Origin: Acidimicrobiales bacterium | Lineage (GTDB): Bacteria; Actinomycetota; Acidimicrobiia; Acidimicrobiales; VFJN01 | Length of the DNA stretch: 64,000 nucleotides | Reading direction: 5' to 3' | Assembly (NCBI GenBank): GCA_035316325.1 | Contig: DATHJB010000043.1 | Coordinates: 30,529-94,528 of the forward strand | Shown here: positions 52,101-59,056 of the stretch, piece by piece | How positions within the stretch are numbered: the first letter of the stretch is position 1 | Layout: each line of letters starts with the position of its first letter | Made by a program: the position numbers and the translations under genes | The notes under the pieces: generated by a model | The model's input: the letters and a program-made list of their open reading frames with translations, nothing else | What the model was told of the DNA's origin: nothing | Databases searched by the model: none

Positions 52101-52873
52101 GCGTACAGCGGCAGGACCTCGGTCTGCGGGAGCTGGGCCTCGCTCAGGGCGCGGGCGGTGTCGTGGATCTCGCGCTGGCCGCTGAGGAACACCAGGATGT
52201 CGCCGGGGCCCTCCTTGCGCAGCTCGTCGACCGCGCCCCGGATGGCGTCGATCTGGTCGCCGCCCTCCGGCTCGCGGTAGCGGACGTCCACCGGGTGGCC
52301 CCGCCCGGACACCTCCACCACGGGGGCGTCGAAGTGCTGGGCGAACCGCTCGGTGTCGATGGTCGCCGAGGTGACGATCACCTTCAGGTCGGGGCGGCGG
52401 GGGAGGAGGTCGGTGAGGTAGCCGAGGAGGAAGTCGATGTTGAGGCTGCGCTCGTGGGCCTCGTCGACGATGAGCGTGTCGTACCGGCGCAGCTCACGGT
52501 CGCGGCGCAGCTCGGCGAGGAGGATGCCGTCGGTCATCAGCTTGACCATGGTCTGGTCGCCGACGTGGTCGGAGAAGCGGACCTTGTAGCCGACCAGGTC
52601 ACCGATCTCGGTGCCGAGCTCCTCGGCGATGCGGGCGGCCACGGTGCGGGCGGCGAGACGGCGGGGCTGCGTGTGGCCGATGAGCCCGTGCTCGCCGCCG
52701 CGGCCGAGCTCCAGGCAGAACTTGGGCAGCTGCGTGCTCTTCCCCGACCCGGTCTCGCCGGCGACCACGACGACCTGGTGGTCACGGATGGCGTCGAGCA
52801 CCGTCTCCCGCTGTGCCGTGATCGGGAGGTCTTCCGGATACGTCAACCGGAGACGCGACTCGTTCCCGACCAC
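49187..52873 (-). CDS. hrpA: ATP-dependent RNA helicase HrpA
   Basis: 1228 residues from GTG 52873, matching the usual 1,200-1,300. Helicase motifs: Walker A GETGSGKST (39-47), TQPRRLAA, VDEAHERS with DEAH at 137-140, TSATIDTERFA, and motif VI NQRAGRCGR. The helicase-associated domains follow, and the C-terminal DUF3418 region (about 640-1228) is typical of bacterial HrpA. It unwinds RNA or processes mRNA and may resolve stalled ribosomes. It forms a monocistron, or pairs with the small coiled-coil gene. Confidence 0.95.
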   Translation of the reverse strand: MVGNESRLRLTYPEDLPITAQRETVLDAIRDHQVVVVAGETGSGKSTQLPKFCLELGRGGEHGLIGHTQPRRLAARTVAARIAEELGTEIGDLVGYKVRFSDHVGDQTMVKLMTDGILLAELRRDRELRRYDTLIVDEAHERSLNIDFLLGYLTDLLPRRPDLKVIVTSATIDTERFAQHFDAPVVEVSGRGHPVDVRYREPEGGDQIDAIRGAVDELRKEGPGDILVFLSGQREIHDTARALSEAQLPQTEVLPLYARLSAAEQQRAFRPGRHQRRIVLATNVAETSITVPGVRYVVDTGTARISRYNRRTKLQRLPIEPVSQASANQRAGRCGRVAPGICIRLYGEDDFDARPAFTEPEILRTNLASVILQMAELGLGDVESFPFIDPPDARAVRDAVALLVELGALVPDRDELTLTADGRRMARLPVDPRFGRMLLAAEANDCLREVTVIVAGLSIQDPRERPTGEEQKADELHARFKVPGSDFLAYLNLWEHLATEQRARTSSAFRRMCRAEYLNFVRVREWQDLVRQLREAAHELHLRRNDRREHPAAPDDVHRSLLAGLLSHVGMWDRAKSDYRAARQARFTVASRSTLARSTPAWVMAGELVETGRLWARVVARIDPSWIEPLAGHLVKRSYGEPRWSRRRGTALVDEQVTLYGLPIVPGRPVPLERLDPDEARALFVEHALVDGDWDDDGRFPFLDANRLVLDKARGLEARARRADLVVDERRLAELYDERLADDVVSAREFGRWWKETSGHDPDALTFTLDDLLGLDAAEVDTGGFPLTWTPPGAADLVLDLSYVFEPGADDDGVTAHVPLVLLPRLSSAGVDWHVPGHRLELVTALIRTLPKALRRELSPVPERAREALDGISPSDGPLLAVLARRLGVGPDDFDVTRLPRHLQLRFSVEDGEGTVVAAGRDLDALSAALAERARRAVAVATPGHLERSGLREWPAGGLPRRVEGSGGALAFPTLVDEGATVGVRIVTTPADQERLMWAATRRLLLLAVPQAGSQVVRRLRTQPELAGVVDVAGLAADCVKAAADRLLAARGGPAWDEDGYRRLVEAARDRLAALAVAAAGQAAGIGAAVAALEVRLGGISAPALAPATDDMRRQLARLVHPGFVTAAGLTRLQDVARYLEAVRVRLDKLRERPDRDRELMARAHAVEIAYDDLVAHLPTERRAEPDVVDARWLLEELRVSLFAQALGTARPVSEQRVRRTLAALAVA

Positions 52874-53236
52874 GTCGCCAAGCTACCGACCACCCCTGGC
52901 GGGTCCGAACCGATTTCGTCAGAGGGACTGGTAGGCGGCGAGGACGACCATGGCGCCCCGGAGGTCGCCGACCAGGCCGCCGGCCATGCGGTTCATCACG
53001 TAGGCGACCGAGAGCCGGGCGTCGAGGTCGAGCACGGCGACGGAGCCGCCCCAACCACCCCAGAAGCACGACCGCGGGTTGGGGCTCAGGGGCACGATGT
53101 CGTTCATCAGCCCGAACCCGGTGCCGAGGCGCATCTTCACGCCCAGCACCTGGTCGACGTCGTGGCACTGCTCGACGAAGATCCGCTCGACGCCCTCGGT
53201 GGAGAGCAGCCCATACCAACCACCCCGCCGCCGCCC

Positions 53237-53274
53237 CAAGTGGCGAAGGGCTTCGCCTTCACTGTTACAACTTG
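53237..53274. repeat. Nested hairpin repeat, copy B
   Basis: Outer arms CAAGT (53237-53241) and ACTTG (53270-53274) enclose the inner stem GGCGAAG/CTTCGCC (53242-53248, 53251-53257) and the block TTCACTGTTACA. The order of parts equals copy A (215-253), with changed but still paired arms. It lies at the break in the serine hydrolase gene and probably marks the insertion that split it. Confidence 0.6.
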
Positions 53275-53860
53275 TCCCCGTCGACGCTGCCGCCGTTGGC
53301 CAGCGCCGCGTGCACCCGCGCCACCGAGCGGGCGTTGCCGGTGCCGCCGGCGGCGGGGATCTCGGCCGCCCGCCAGGCCCGGGTGTTCGGCTCGGCGCCG
53401 GAGAGCGGGCAGCTGAGCAGGGCCCGCGCCGCCACGCTGGTCGGGTCGACGGCGGCGGCGTCCATGGCCTCCTCGGGTGGGACCATCCGGCCGGTGCGGT
53501 GGTCCTCCGACTCGGGCAGGCCGATGTGGAAGTCGGCGCCCAGCGGCTCGGCGACCTCGTCGCGGAAGAACGTCCCGATCGTGCGGCCCGTCACCCGCCG
53601 GACCACCTCGCCCTCGAGGAAGCCCTGGGTGACGGCGTGGTAGCCGGACGCGGTGCCCGGCTCCCACCACGGGGCCTGGGCAGCCAGGGCGGTGGTGACG
53701 CGGTCCCAGTCGAGGATCTCGTCGGGGGTGATCGGCGGGTCCCAGCCGGGCAGGCCGGCGGTGTGGCCCATGACGTGCGCCACCGTGATCCGGTCCTTGC
53801 CGTGGGCGCCGAACTCGGGCCAGTAGGTGGCGACGGGTGCGTCGAGTCCCCCCGACGGCA

Positions 53861-53886
53861 GGAGCCGGTCCTCACGGACCGGCTCC
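53861..53886. terminator. Perfect hairpin after the acyl-CoA dehydrogenase gene
   Basis: GGAGCCGGTCC (53861-53871) and GGACCGGCTCC (53876-53886) pair perfectly over a 4-base loop, 37 bases past the dehydrogenase stop. It probably terminates that minus-strand transcript. It lies where the hydrolase remnant loses its N-terminus. Confidence 0.6.
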
Positions 53887-53891
53887 CACCA

Positions 53892-53915
53892 GGGTTTCTG
53901 CCAGGGTTTCCGCCA
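53892..53915. repeat. 12-bp tandem repeat
   Basis: GGGTTTCTGCCA (53892-53903) and GGGTTTCCGCCA (53904-53915) are adjacent with one difference; a degenerate third unit follows on the minus strand. It lies 8 bases beyond the dehydrogenase stop. Confidence 0.55.
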
Positions 53916-53922
53916 GGAAGGG

Positions 53923-55107
53923 TCAGCCCCAGCGGGGCTGCTCGTCGGGGTTGATGCCGAGGCTGAGCTTGCCGACCAGCTCGTGGGTGATCATCGGGTT
54001 GCCCGGGTGGATCCGGCCGAGGCGGGCGTCACGCACCAGCTGCTCCAGCCGCGTCCGCTTGAAGATCCCCGAGCCGCCGGACACGTCGAGGGCGGTGTCC
54101 ACCACCGACCACGCCCGCGAGACCACGTCGTGCTTGCACGCCATGATCTTCACGGGCCAGTCGCCGCCGTGGTCGACGCCGGTGCTCCAGTCGTCGCACA
54201 CCCGGTCGAGGTGGGCGGTGGCCGCCTCGAGGGCGATCCGCATCTCGGCCACCATGTGCTGGACCTCGGGGTGGTAGGCCATCGAGCGGGTGAGCGCCAC
54301 CGACGACCGCCGCGGCAGCATCGCCAGGACCTCGTCGAACGCCCGCCGGGCGATGCCCAGGTAGACGCCGGCGAAGCCCAGCAGCGCCCAGGCGAACAGG
54401 GCGACGTGGTACGGACCCGCTCCGGCGAATCCGGCAGGGGAGAGCATGACCACGTCGTCGTCGGGGATGAAGGCCCGGTCGAGCAGGGTGTCCTGTGAGG
54501 CCGTGGCGCGCATGCCGAGCACGTCCCAGGTCTCCTCGATCCGGCAGCGGGGCGCGTCGCGGTGCACGAACCCGTGCAGCACCCGCGGCCCGGCCGGGTC
54601 GGAGGTGTCGAGGGCGTGCACACCCAGGTAGGTCCAGACGGGGGAGAGGCTGCCGAAGATCTTGTGCGCCGTGATCTCCCAGCCGCCGTCGACCCGGTCG
54701 GCCTGCGACGACGACATCAGCACCGGGATGTCGTTGCCCGCCTCGCCGTGGCCCGCGGCCAGGATCTCGCCGGCGGCCGCCTTGGCCAGGATCCAGTCGC
54801 CGCCGGGCGCACCCATGCGCTGCAGGTCGGCGGCCAGCCCGACCCAGTAGATGTGCATGTTGACGGCGAGGGCCGTCGCGGGGGCGTGGTAGGCCAGCCG
54901 GCGTTGCAGCCGGTTGACCTCGGCGAGCGACAGCCCCGAGCCGCCCAGCTCCCGGGGCAGGGCCACGTTCAGGTAGCCGCTGGCCCGTAGCTCGTCGAAG
55001 TCCTCCTGGAAGAAGCGGTTCTCGCGGTCGTAGATGGGTGCCCGCTCGTCGAACCGTCCGAGCATGTCCTCGGTGAGCACGTCGGCTGCCTGTTCGGTCG
55101 TCGTCAT
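53923..55107 (-). CDS. Acyl-CoA dehydrogenase family protein
   Basis: 394 residues from ATG 55107; the in-frame extension upstream (12 residues) looks like leader. The N-terminal helices (LPRELGGSGLSLAEVNRLQR), the central beta domain (GGWEITAHKIFGSLSP, LGMRATASQDTLLDRAFIPD) and the C-terminal helices are present. FAD-binding segments near VSGGSGIFKRTRLEQLVRDA fit. The usual catalytic Glu near the C-terminus is not clear, so it may be a flavin monooxygenase-like relative (DszC/HpaB group) rather than a true dehydrogenase. It is divergent from the LuxR gene. Confidence 0.85.
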   Translation of the reverse strand: MTTTEQAADVLTEDMLGRFDERAPIYDRENRFFQEDFDELRASGYLNVALPRELGGSGLSLAEVNRLQRRLAYHAPATALAVNMHIYWVGLAADLQRMGAPGGDWILAKAAAGEILAAGHGEAGNDIPVLMSSSQADRVDGGWEITAHKIFGSLSPVWTYLGVHALDTSDPAGPRVLHGFVHRDAPRCRIEETWDVLGMRATASQDTLLDRAFIPDDDVVMLSPAGFAGAGPYHVALFAWALLGFAGVYLGIARRAFDEVLAMLPRRSSVALTRSMAYHPEVQHMVAEMRIALEAATAHLDRVCDDWSTGVDHGGDWPVKIMACKHDVVSRAWSVVDTALDVSGGSGIFKRTRLEQLVRDARLGRIHPGNPMITHELVGKLSLGINPDEQPRWG

Positions 55108-55148
55108 GGCAGGGACCGTACGGAGCGACCGGCGGGCCCACATGACCA

Positions 55149-55184
55149 GGCCTGACCTACTTCCGGCGCGGAACTGCTCAGGCC
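55149..55184. promoter_or_regulatory. Inverted repeat in the divergent promoter region
   Basis: GGCCTGA (55149-55155) pairs with TCAGGCC (55178-55184); CTGATCAG, itself a palindrome, follows at 55188-55195. They lie between the dehydrogenase and LuxR-type genes and could be operators for either. No confident -10/-35 pair is seen in 55108-55214. Confidence 0.35.
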
Positions 55185-55214
55185 GAACTGATCAGATCTG
55201 ACTACTCTCGACCG

Positions 55215-58200
55215 GTGGCTGGCGTGCGGACGATGACCGCGACCGTCCTCGTGGCCGTGGGGTCGGGGGAGTGGTCGGGAGGCGAGGGGCAGGTGCTGTC
55301 GCGGGGGCGCGACCGCACTGTCGTCCTGTTCGACTCGGTCGGTGCCGCGGTCACCGCCGCGCAGCACGTCGCCGACGAGGGCGCCGCGGTCGGCCTGGCC
55401 GTCGGCGAGCTCACGACCAGCGGCGACTGGTGGGCGGGCCCGGCCTACGACATCGCCGAAGCGCTGGCCGAGCGGGCCCGCCGGGCCGGTGGTGGCCACA
55501 TCGTGACCACCACGACCCTGGCCGCGCTCGCTCCGGCACCGGGCCGCAACGGGGGCATCCGCTGGGTGCCGGCCGGACCGGTGGCGGCCGGCAGCCTGGG
55601 CACGGTCGACTGCGTCGAGGCCTCGGCGACGCTGGCCGCTCCCGCGGCCGCGGTCGACGTGCCGCTCCCGGCGGTCCTGGGGCTCGGCGCCGAGTACCCC
55701 TTCGTGGCGCGGCGTGAGGCGTGGGAGTCGCTGACGCGCACCTGGTCGCTGGCGTCCGCCGGAGGCCGTCGGGTGGTGCTGGTGGGCGGCGAGGCCGGGT
55801 CCGGCAAGACCCGCCTGGTGACCGAGCTGAGCCGCTGGGTGCACGAGCGCGGCGGGGCCGTGATGTACGGCGCCTGCAGCGAGCAGCCGTCCGTCCCGTA
55901 CGAGCCCTTCACGATGGCCGTCGACCAGCTGATGACCAGCCTCGACGCCCCGACCCGGGCCTGGTTGCTGCGGGGCCGGGCCGACGAGATGGCCCGGCTG
56001 CTCCCTCGGCTGGGCGACGCGGGCGACGACGTCGGTCCTGCGGCGGTCGGGGCGGCCGGAGCCGGTGCGGCCGGCCCCGGGCCAGCATCGCCGGGCCGGG
56101 CGAGCGACCCGGGGGCCGAGCGGTTCCAGCTGTTCAGCGCGGTGGCGACGTTCGTCGCCGCGCTGGCGTCACGCCGGCCGCTGCTGCTGGTGCTCGACGA
56201 CCTGCACTGGGCGCGCCGGCCCACCGTCGAGCTGCTCGACCACGTCATCCGGAGCCCCGGAGCGGCGCCCGTGTGCATCGTCGCCACCTACCGCTCGACG
56301 CCTGCCGAGGTGGGCAACGACCTGAAGGCCGCCCTGCCCGACCTGCGGCGCCAGGCCGGCGTGAGCCGGGTGACGTTGCCCGGCTTCGACCGCGACGGTG
56401 TCCGCTCGTTCGTCCGGGCCGCGGCCGGTCACGACCTCGTCCCGGCCCTGGAGCCGGCCGTCGACGTGCTGGCCGACGAGACCGGCGGCAACGCCTTCCT
56501 CCTGGGCGAGCTGTGGCGCCACCTGGTCGACGCCGGTGACCTGGTGCAGTTCGGCGGGCGCTGGCGAGTGGCCCGTCCGCTGGAGGCGGTGTCGAGCCCG
56601 GAGGGCGTCCGCGAGGTGGTCGCGGCCCGCCTCGACCGCCTGCCGGAGGAGACCCGCGGGCTCGTGCACCTGGCCGCGGTCGTCGGCACGCGCTTCTCGC
56701 TGGCGGTGCTGGCGACCGCCTCGGGGACCGACGTCCGGCGGGTGATGGAGCTGCTCGACCCCGCCGTGCGGGCCCACATCGTCGAGGAGGGCGGGCCCGG
56801 AGAGCATCGCTTCGTGCACGCGCTGGTCAGCCGGGCGGTCGTCGACGCACTGTCCGCCGGGGCCCGGCGCTCGCAGCACCTCGACGTCGCCCGGGCGCTG
56901 GAGCAGGTCGAGGGCGAGCGGGCCGTGGCCGAGATCGCGCGCCACAGCCTGGCCGCGGTGCCGGTGCTGGCTGCCGGGGAGGCGGTCGAGGCGGGGCGGC
57001 GGGCGGCCGACGCGGCTCGACGGGCCGTGGCCTACGACGACGCCGCCCGCCTGTACGAGGCGGTCCTGCCGCTGGCCCCACCCGACCGGCAGCGCTGCGA
57101 GCTGCTGCTCGAGCTGGCCGACGCCCGGATGCGGGCCGGTGACGTCGCCGCCGCCCAGGACCGCTGCAGCGAGGTCACCGAGCTCGCCCGAGCCCTCGAC
57201 GAGCCGGACCTCGTCGTCGCCGCCGCCCTGGCCTACGACGACGCGAACTGGCGGGCTGCGCTCCACGGCGGCCGGGCCGGCGAGATGCTGCGGGCCGCGC
57301 TGCCGCTGGCGTCCGACCCGGCCGTGGCGCTGCGGGTCCAGGCCGGCCTGGGGCGCGCGCTCTCGTTCTCGGGCCACGGCGACGAGGCCGAGCAGATCGC
57401 CGAGACGACGATCGCGGCGGCACGCGAGCTGGGCGATCCCGAGACGCTGCGCGTGGCGTACGGGGCCGCGCTGTTCACGCCCTGGACGCCCGCCAACCTC
57501 GACCTCCTGCGGCACTACGCCCGCGAGCTCATCGAGGTGGCGCGGGCCGAGAACGACCTCGAATGGGAGCTCGGCGCGCTCGACAAGCTCATGTTCGCCG
57601 AGGTGACCGCCGGCGACGTCGACGAGGCGCGCACGATCGCGGCCCGTCACCGGGCGCTCAGCTCCCGCATCGGCCAGCCGCTGTTCCGGGTGCTCGACCT
57701 GCAGGCCAGCGCGCTGCTGGCCATGGGGGAGGGCCGCTTCGCCGAGGCCGAGTCGATGGCCGAGGAGGCCGACGACCTGGCCGGCTTCCTGTCCGGCAAC
57801 GACGCCGCGGGCGGCTACGGGGTGCAGATGTTCAGCATCCGGCGCGAGCAGGGCCTGCTCGACGAGGCCCGCCCGCTGGTCGAGGCGGTGGCCCGGTTCG
57901 ACCAGGCCGGCGCCACGTGGCGTCCCGCCCTGGCGGTGCTCTACGCCGAGCTGGGCCTGCACGCCGACGCCGCCCGCGAGCTGGACCACCTGGTGGCCGA
58001 CGAGCTGGAGGCCGTGCCCCGCGACTCCCTGTGGTGGGCGTCGCTCAGCTACCTGGCCGACACCAGCGTCCTGCTCGGCGATCGGGCCGCGGCCGAGGCC
58101 GTCTACCGGGAGCTGGTACCGGCCCGCGGGCTGATCGTCCAGGTGGGCAACCTGCTGGCGGCCTACGGCGCGGTCGACCGCTACCTCGGGGGGCTCGCGG

Positions 58201-58688
58201 CCCTGCTGGGGCGCGACCGCGACGCCGAGGCCCACTTCGAGCTGGCCCTGCGCATCGACCGGCGTACGCGGATGCCGGTGTGGCTGGCCCGCACGCAGGC
58301 CGCCTACGGGCGGTTCCTGGTCGACCGGGGCCGGCCGGGTGACCTGGAGCGGGCCGCGGCGCTGCTGCGCGCCAGCCACGAGGTCGCCCGGGGGAGCGGG
58401 ATGGCGCGGCTCGCGGCGCAGACCGCCGAGCTCCTGGACCGGGCCTCGGCGGCGCTGCCCCGACCCACTGCCGGGGCTTCCGCTCGGAACAGCGGGCTGA
58501 CCCGCCGGGAGCTCGCCGTGCTGCCGCTGCTGGCGGAGGGCTGCACCAACCGCGAGGTCGGCGCGCGGCTGCACATCAGCCAGCACACCGCGGCCAACCA
58601 CATTCGCTCGATCCTGCAGAAGACGGGCTGCACCAACCGCACCGAGGCGGCGGCCTGGGCGCTACGCCGCGGCCTCGTCGGCGACTAG
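55215..58688 (+). CDS. Large LuxR-type ATPase regulator (LAL) with degenerate cyclase-like N-terminus
   Basis: 1157 residues from GTG 55215. Residues 1-140 resemble a class III adenylate cyclase shell without the metal and substrate residues (VVLFDSVGAAVTAAQHVADE, WAGPAYDIAEALAERARRAG). The AAA ATPase has Walker A GGEAGSGKTRLV (about 190-201) and Walker B LLLVLDDLHWARRP. TPR-like helices occupy about 600-1060. The C-terminal LuxR HTH (about 1095-1157) has LTRRELAVLPLLAEGCTNRE and HTAANHIRSILQKTG. LAL proteins activate catabolic or secondary-metabolism genes. The stop shares CTAG with the convergent gene's stop. Confidence 0.9.
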   Translation: MAGVRTMTATVLVAVGSGEWSGGEGQVLSRGRDRTVVLFDSVGAAVTAAQHVADEGAAVGLAVGELTTSGDWWAGPAYDIAEALAERARRAGGGHIVTTTTLAALAPAPGRNGGIRWVPAGPVAAGSLGTVDCVEASATLAAPAAAVDVPLPAVLGLGAEYPFVARREAWESLTRTWSLASAGGRRVVLVGGEAGSGKTRLVTELSRWVHERGGAVMYGACSEQPSVPYEPFTMAVDQLMTSLDAPTRAWLLRGRADEMARLLPRLGDAGDDVGPAAVGAAGAGAAGPGPASPGRASDPGAERFQLFSAVATFVAALASRRPLLLVLDDLHWARRPTVELLDHVIRSPGAAPVCIVATYRSTPAEVGNDLKAALPDLRRQAGVSRVTLPGFDRDGVRSFVRAAAGHDLVPALEPAVDVLADETGGNAFLLGELWRHLVDAGDLVQFGGRWRVARPLEAVSSPEGVREVVAARLDRLPEETRGLVHLAAVVGTRFSLAVLATASGTDVRRVMELLDPAVRAHIVEEGGPGEHRFVHALVSRAVVDALSAGARRSQHLDVARALEQVEGERAVAEIARHSLAAVPVLAAGEAVEAGRRAADAARRAVAYDDAARLYEAVLPLAPPDRQRCELLLELADARMRAGDVAAAQDRCSEVTELARALDEPDLVVAAALAYDDANWRAALHGGRAGEMLRAALPLASDPAVALRVQAGLGRALSFSGHGDEAEQIAETTIAAARELGDPETLRVAYGAALFTPWTPANLDLLRHYARELIEVARAENDLEWELGALDKLMFAEVTAGDVDEARTIAARHRALSSRIGQPLFRVLDLQASALLAMGEGRFAEAESMAEEADDLAGFLSGNDAAGGYGVQMFSIRREQGLLDEARPLVEAVARFDQAGATWRPALAVLYAELGLHADAARELDHLVADELEAVPRDSLWWASLSYLADTSVLLGDRAAAEAVYRELVPARGLIVQVGNLLAAYGAVDRYLGGLAALLGRDRDAEAHFELALRIDRRTRMPVWLARTQAAYGRFLVDRGRPGDLERAAALLRASHEVARGSGMARLAAQTAELLDRASAALPRPTAGASARNSGLTRRELAVLPLLAEGCTNREVGARLHISQHTAANHIRSILQKTGCTNRTEAAAWALRRGLVGD

Positions 58689-58990
58689 GTGCTCGAGGGC
58701 TCGACGCCGACGTCGGCGCCGGCGCCGGCGCCGGCCACGATGGCGTCGGGCACCAGCTCGCTGACCGGGACGATGACGTCGGCCGGGATGCCGTTGCGCC
58801 GCGCCGCCTCCCGGATCGTCTCCACGTTGGGTGCCTCGTACAGGCAGTAGGTCTTGCGCTTGTCGGCACTCAGGAACGAGTACACCCAGCGCACCCCGAC
58901 GTCGTCGTTGACCGCCCGAATGCCCAGCACCTCGTCAGCGCCCAGCTCCAGGTCTTCCGCAAAGTTCCGTTCCACCAGGAACAACGGCAT
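58685..58990 (-). CDS. DUF4242 family protein (nickel-binding-like)
   Basis: 101 residues: MPLFLVERNFAEDLELGADE, VRWVYSFLSADKRKTYCLYE and APNVETIREAARRNGIPADV are the DUF4242 pattern, a ferredoxin-like fold. A Streptomyces member is reported to bind nickel; whether this one does cannot be judged. A tail of repeated Ala-Gly and acidic residues (VAGAGAGADVGVEPSST) is low complexity. It overlaps the LuxR-type gene's end by four bases. Confidence 0.82.
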   Translation of the reverse strand: MPLFLVERNFAEDLELGADEVLGIRAVNDDVGVRWVYSFLSADKRKTYCLYEAPNVETIREAARRNGIPADVIVPVSELVPDAIVAGAGAGADVGVEPSST

Positions 58991-59056
58991 GGTCCCACCC
59001 CTTCCGCCGCTCCGACCATAGCGCGGGCGGCGAGCGTCGCCGTCGCGTCGAAGCTG

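Larger units (their letters stand above)
52919..53889 (-). pseudogene. Broken serine hydrolase (beta-lactamase/esterase family)
   Basis: The protein is readable in two pieces. The upstream piece (to 53265) has LDAPVATYWPEFGAHGKDRI, VMGHTAGLPGWDPP and the Tyr motif YHAVTQGF, and stops at TAA 53267-53265 after GGSVDGDKL. The downstream piece (53209-52919) resumes with LLSTEGVERIFVEQC and WGGWGGS. About 58 bases separate them and shift the frame. The N-terminal part with the SxxK nucleophile is missing: the open frame runs back only into the end of the acyl-CoA dehydrogenase gene. It is therefore doubly disabled. Class C-like hydrolases cleave esters or beta-lactams. Confidence 0.75.

Noticed and set aside
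53200..53275. Simple sequencing frameshift in the serine hydrolase
   Set aside because: About 58 extra bases that match a repeat at 215-253 are present, and the N-terminal part is missing as well, so a single base error cannot explain it.
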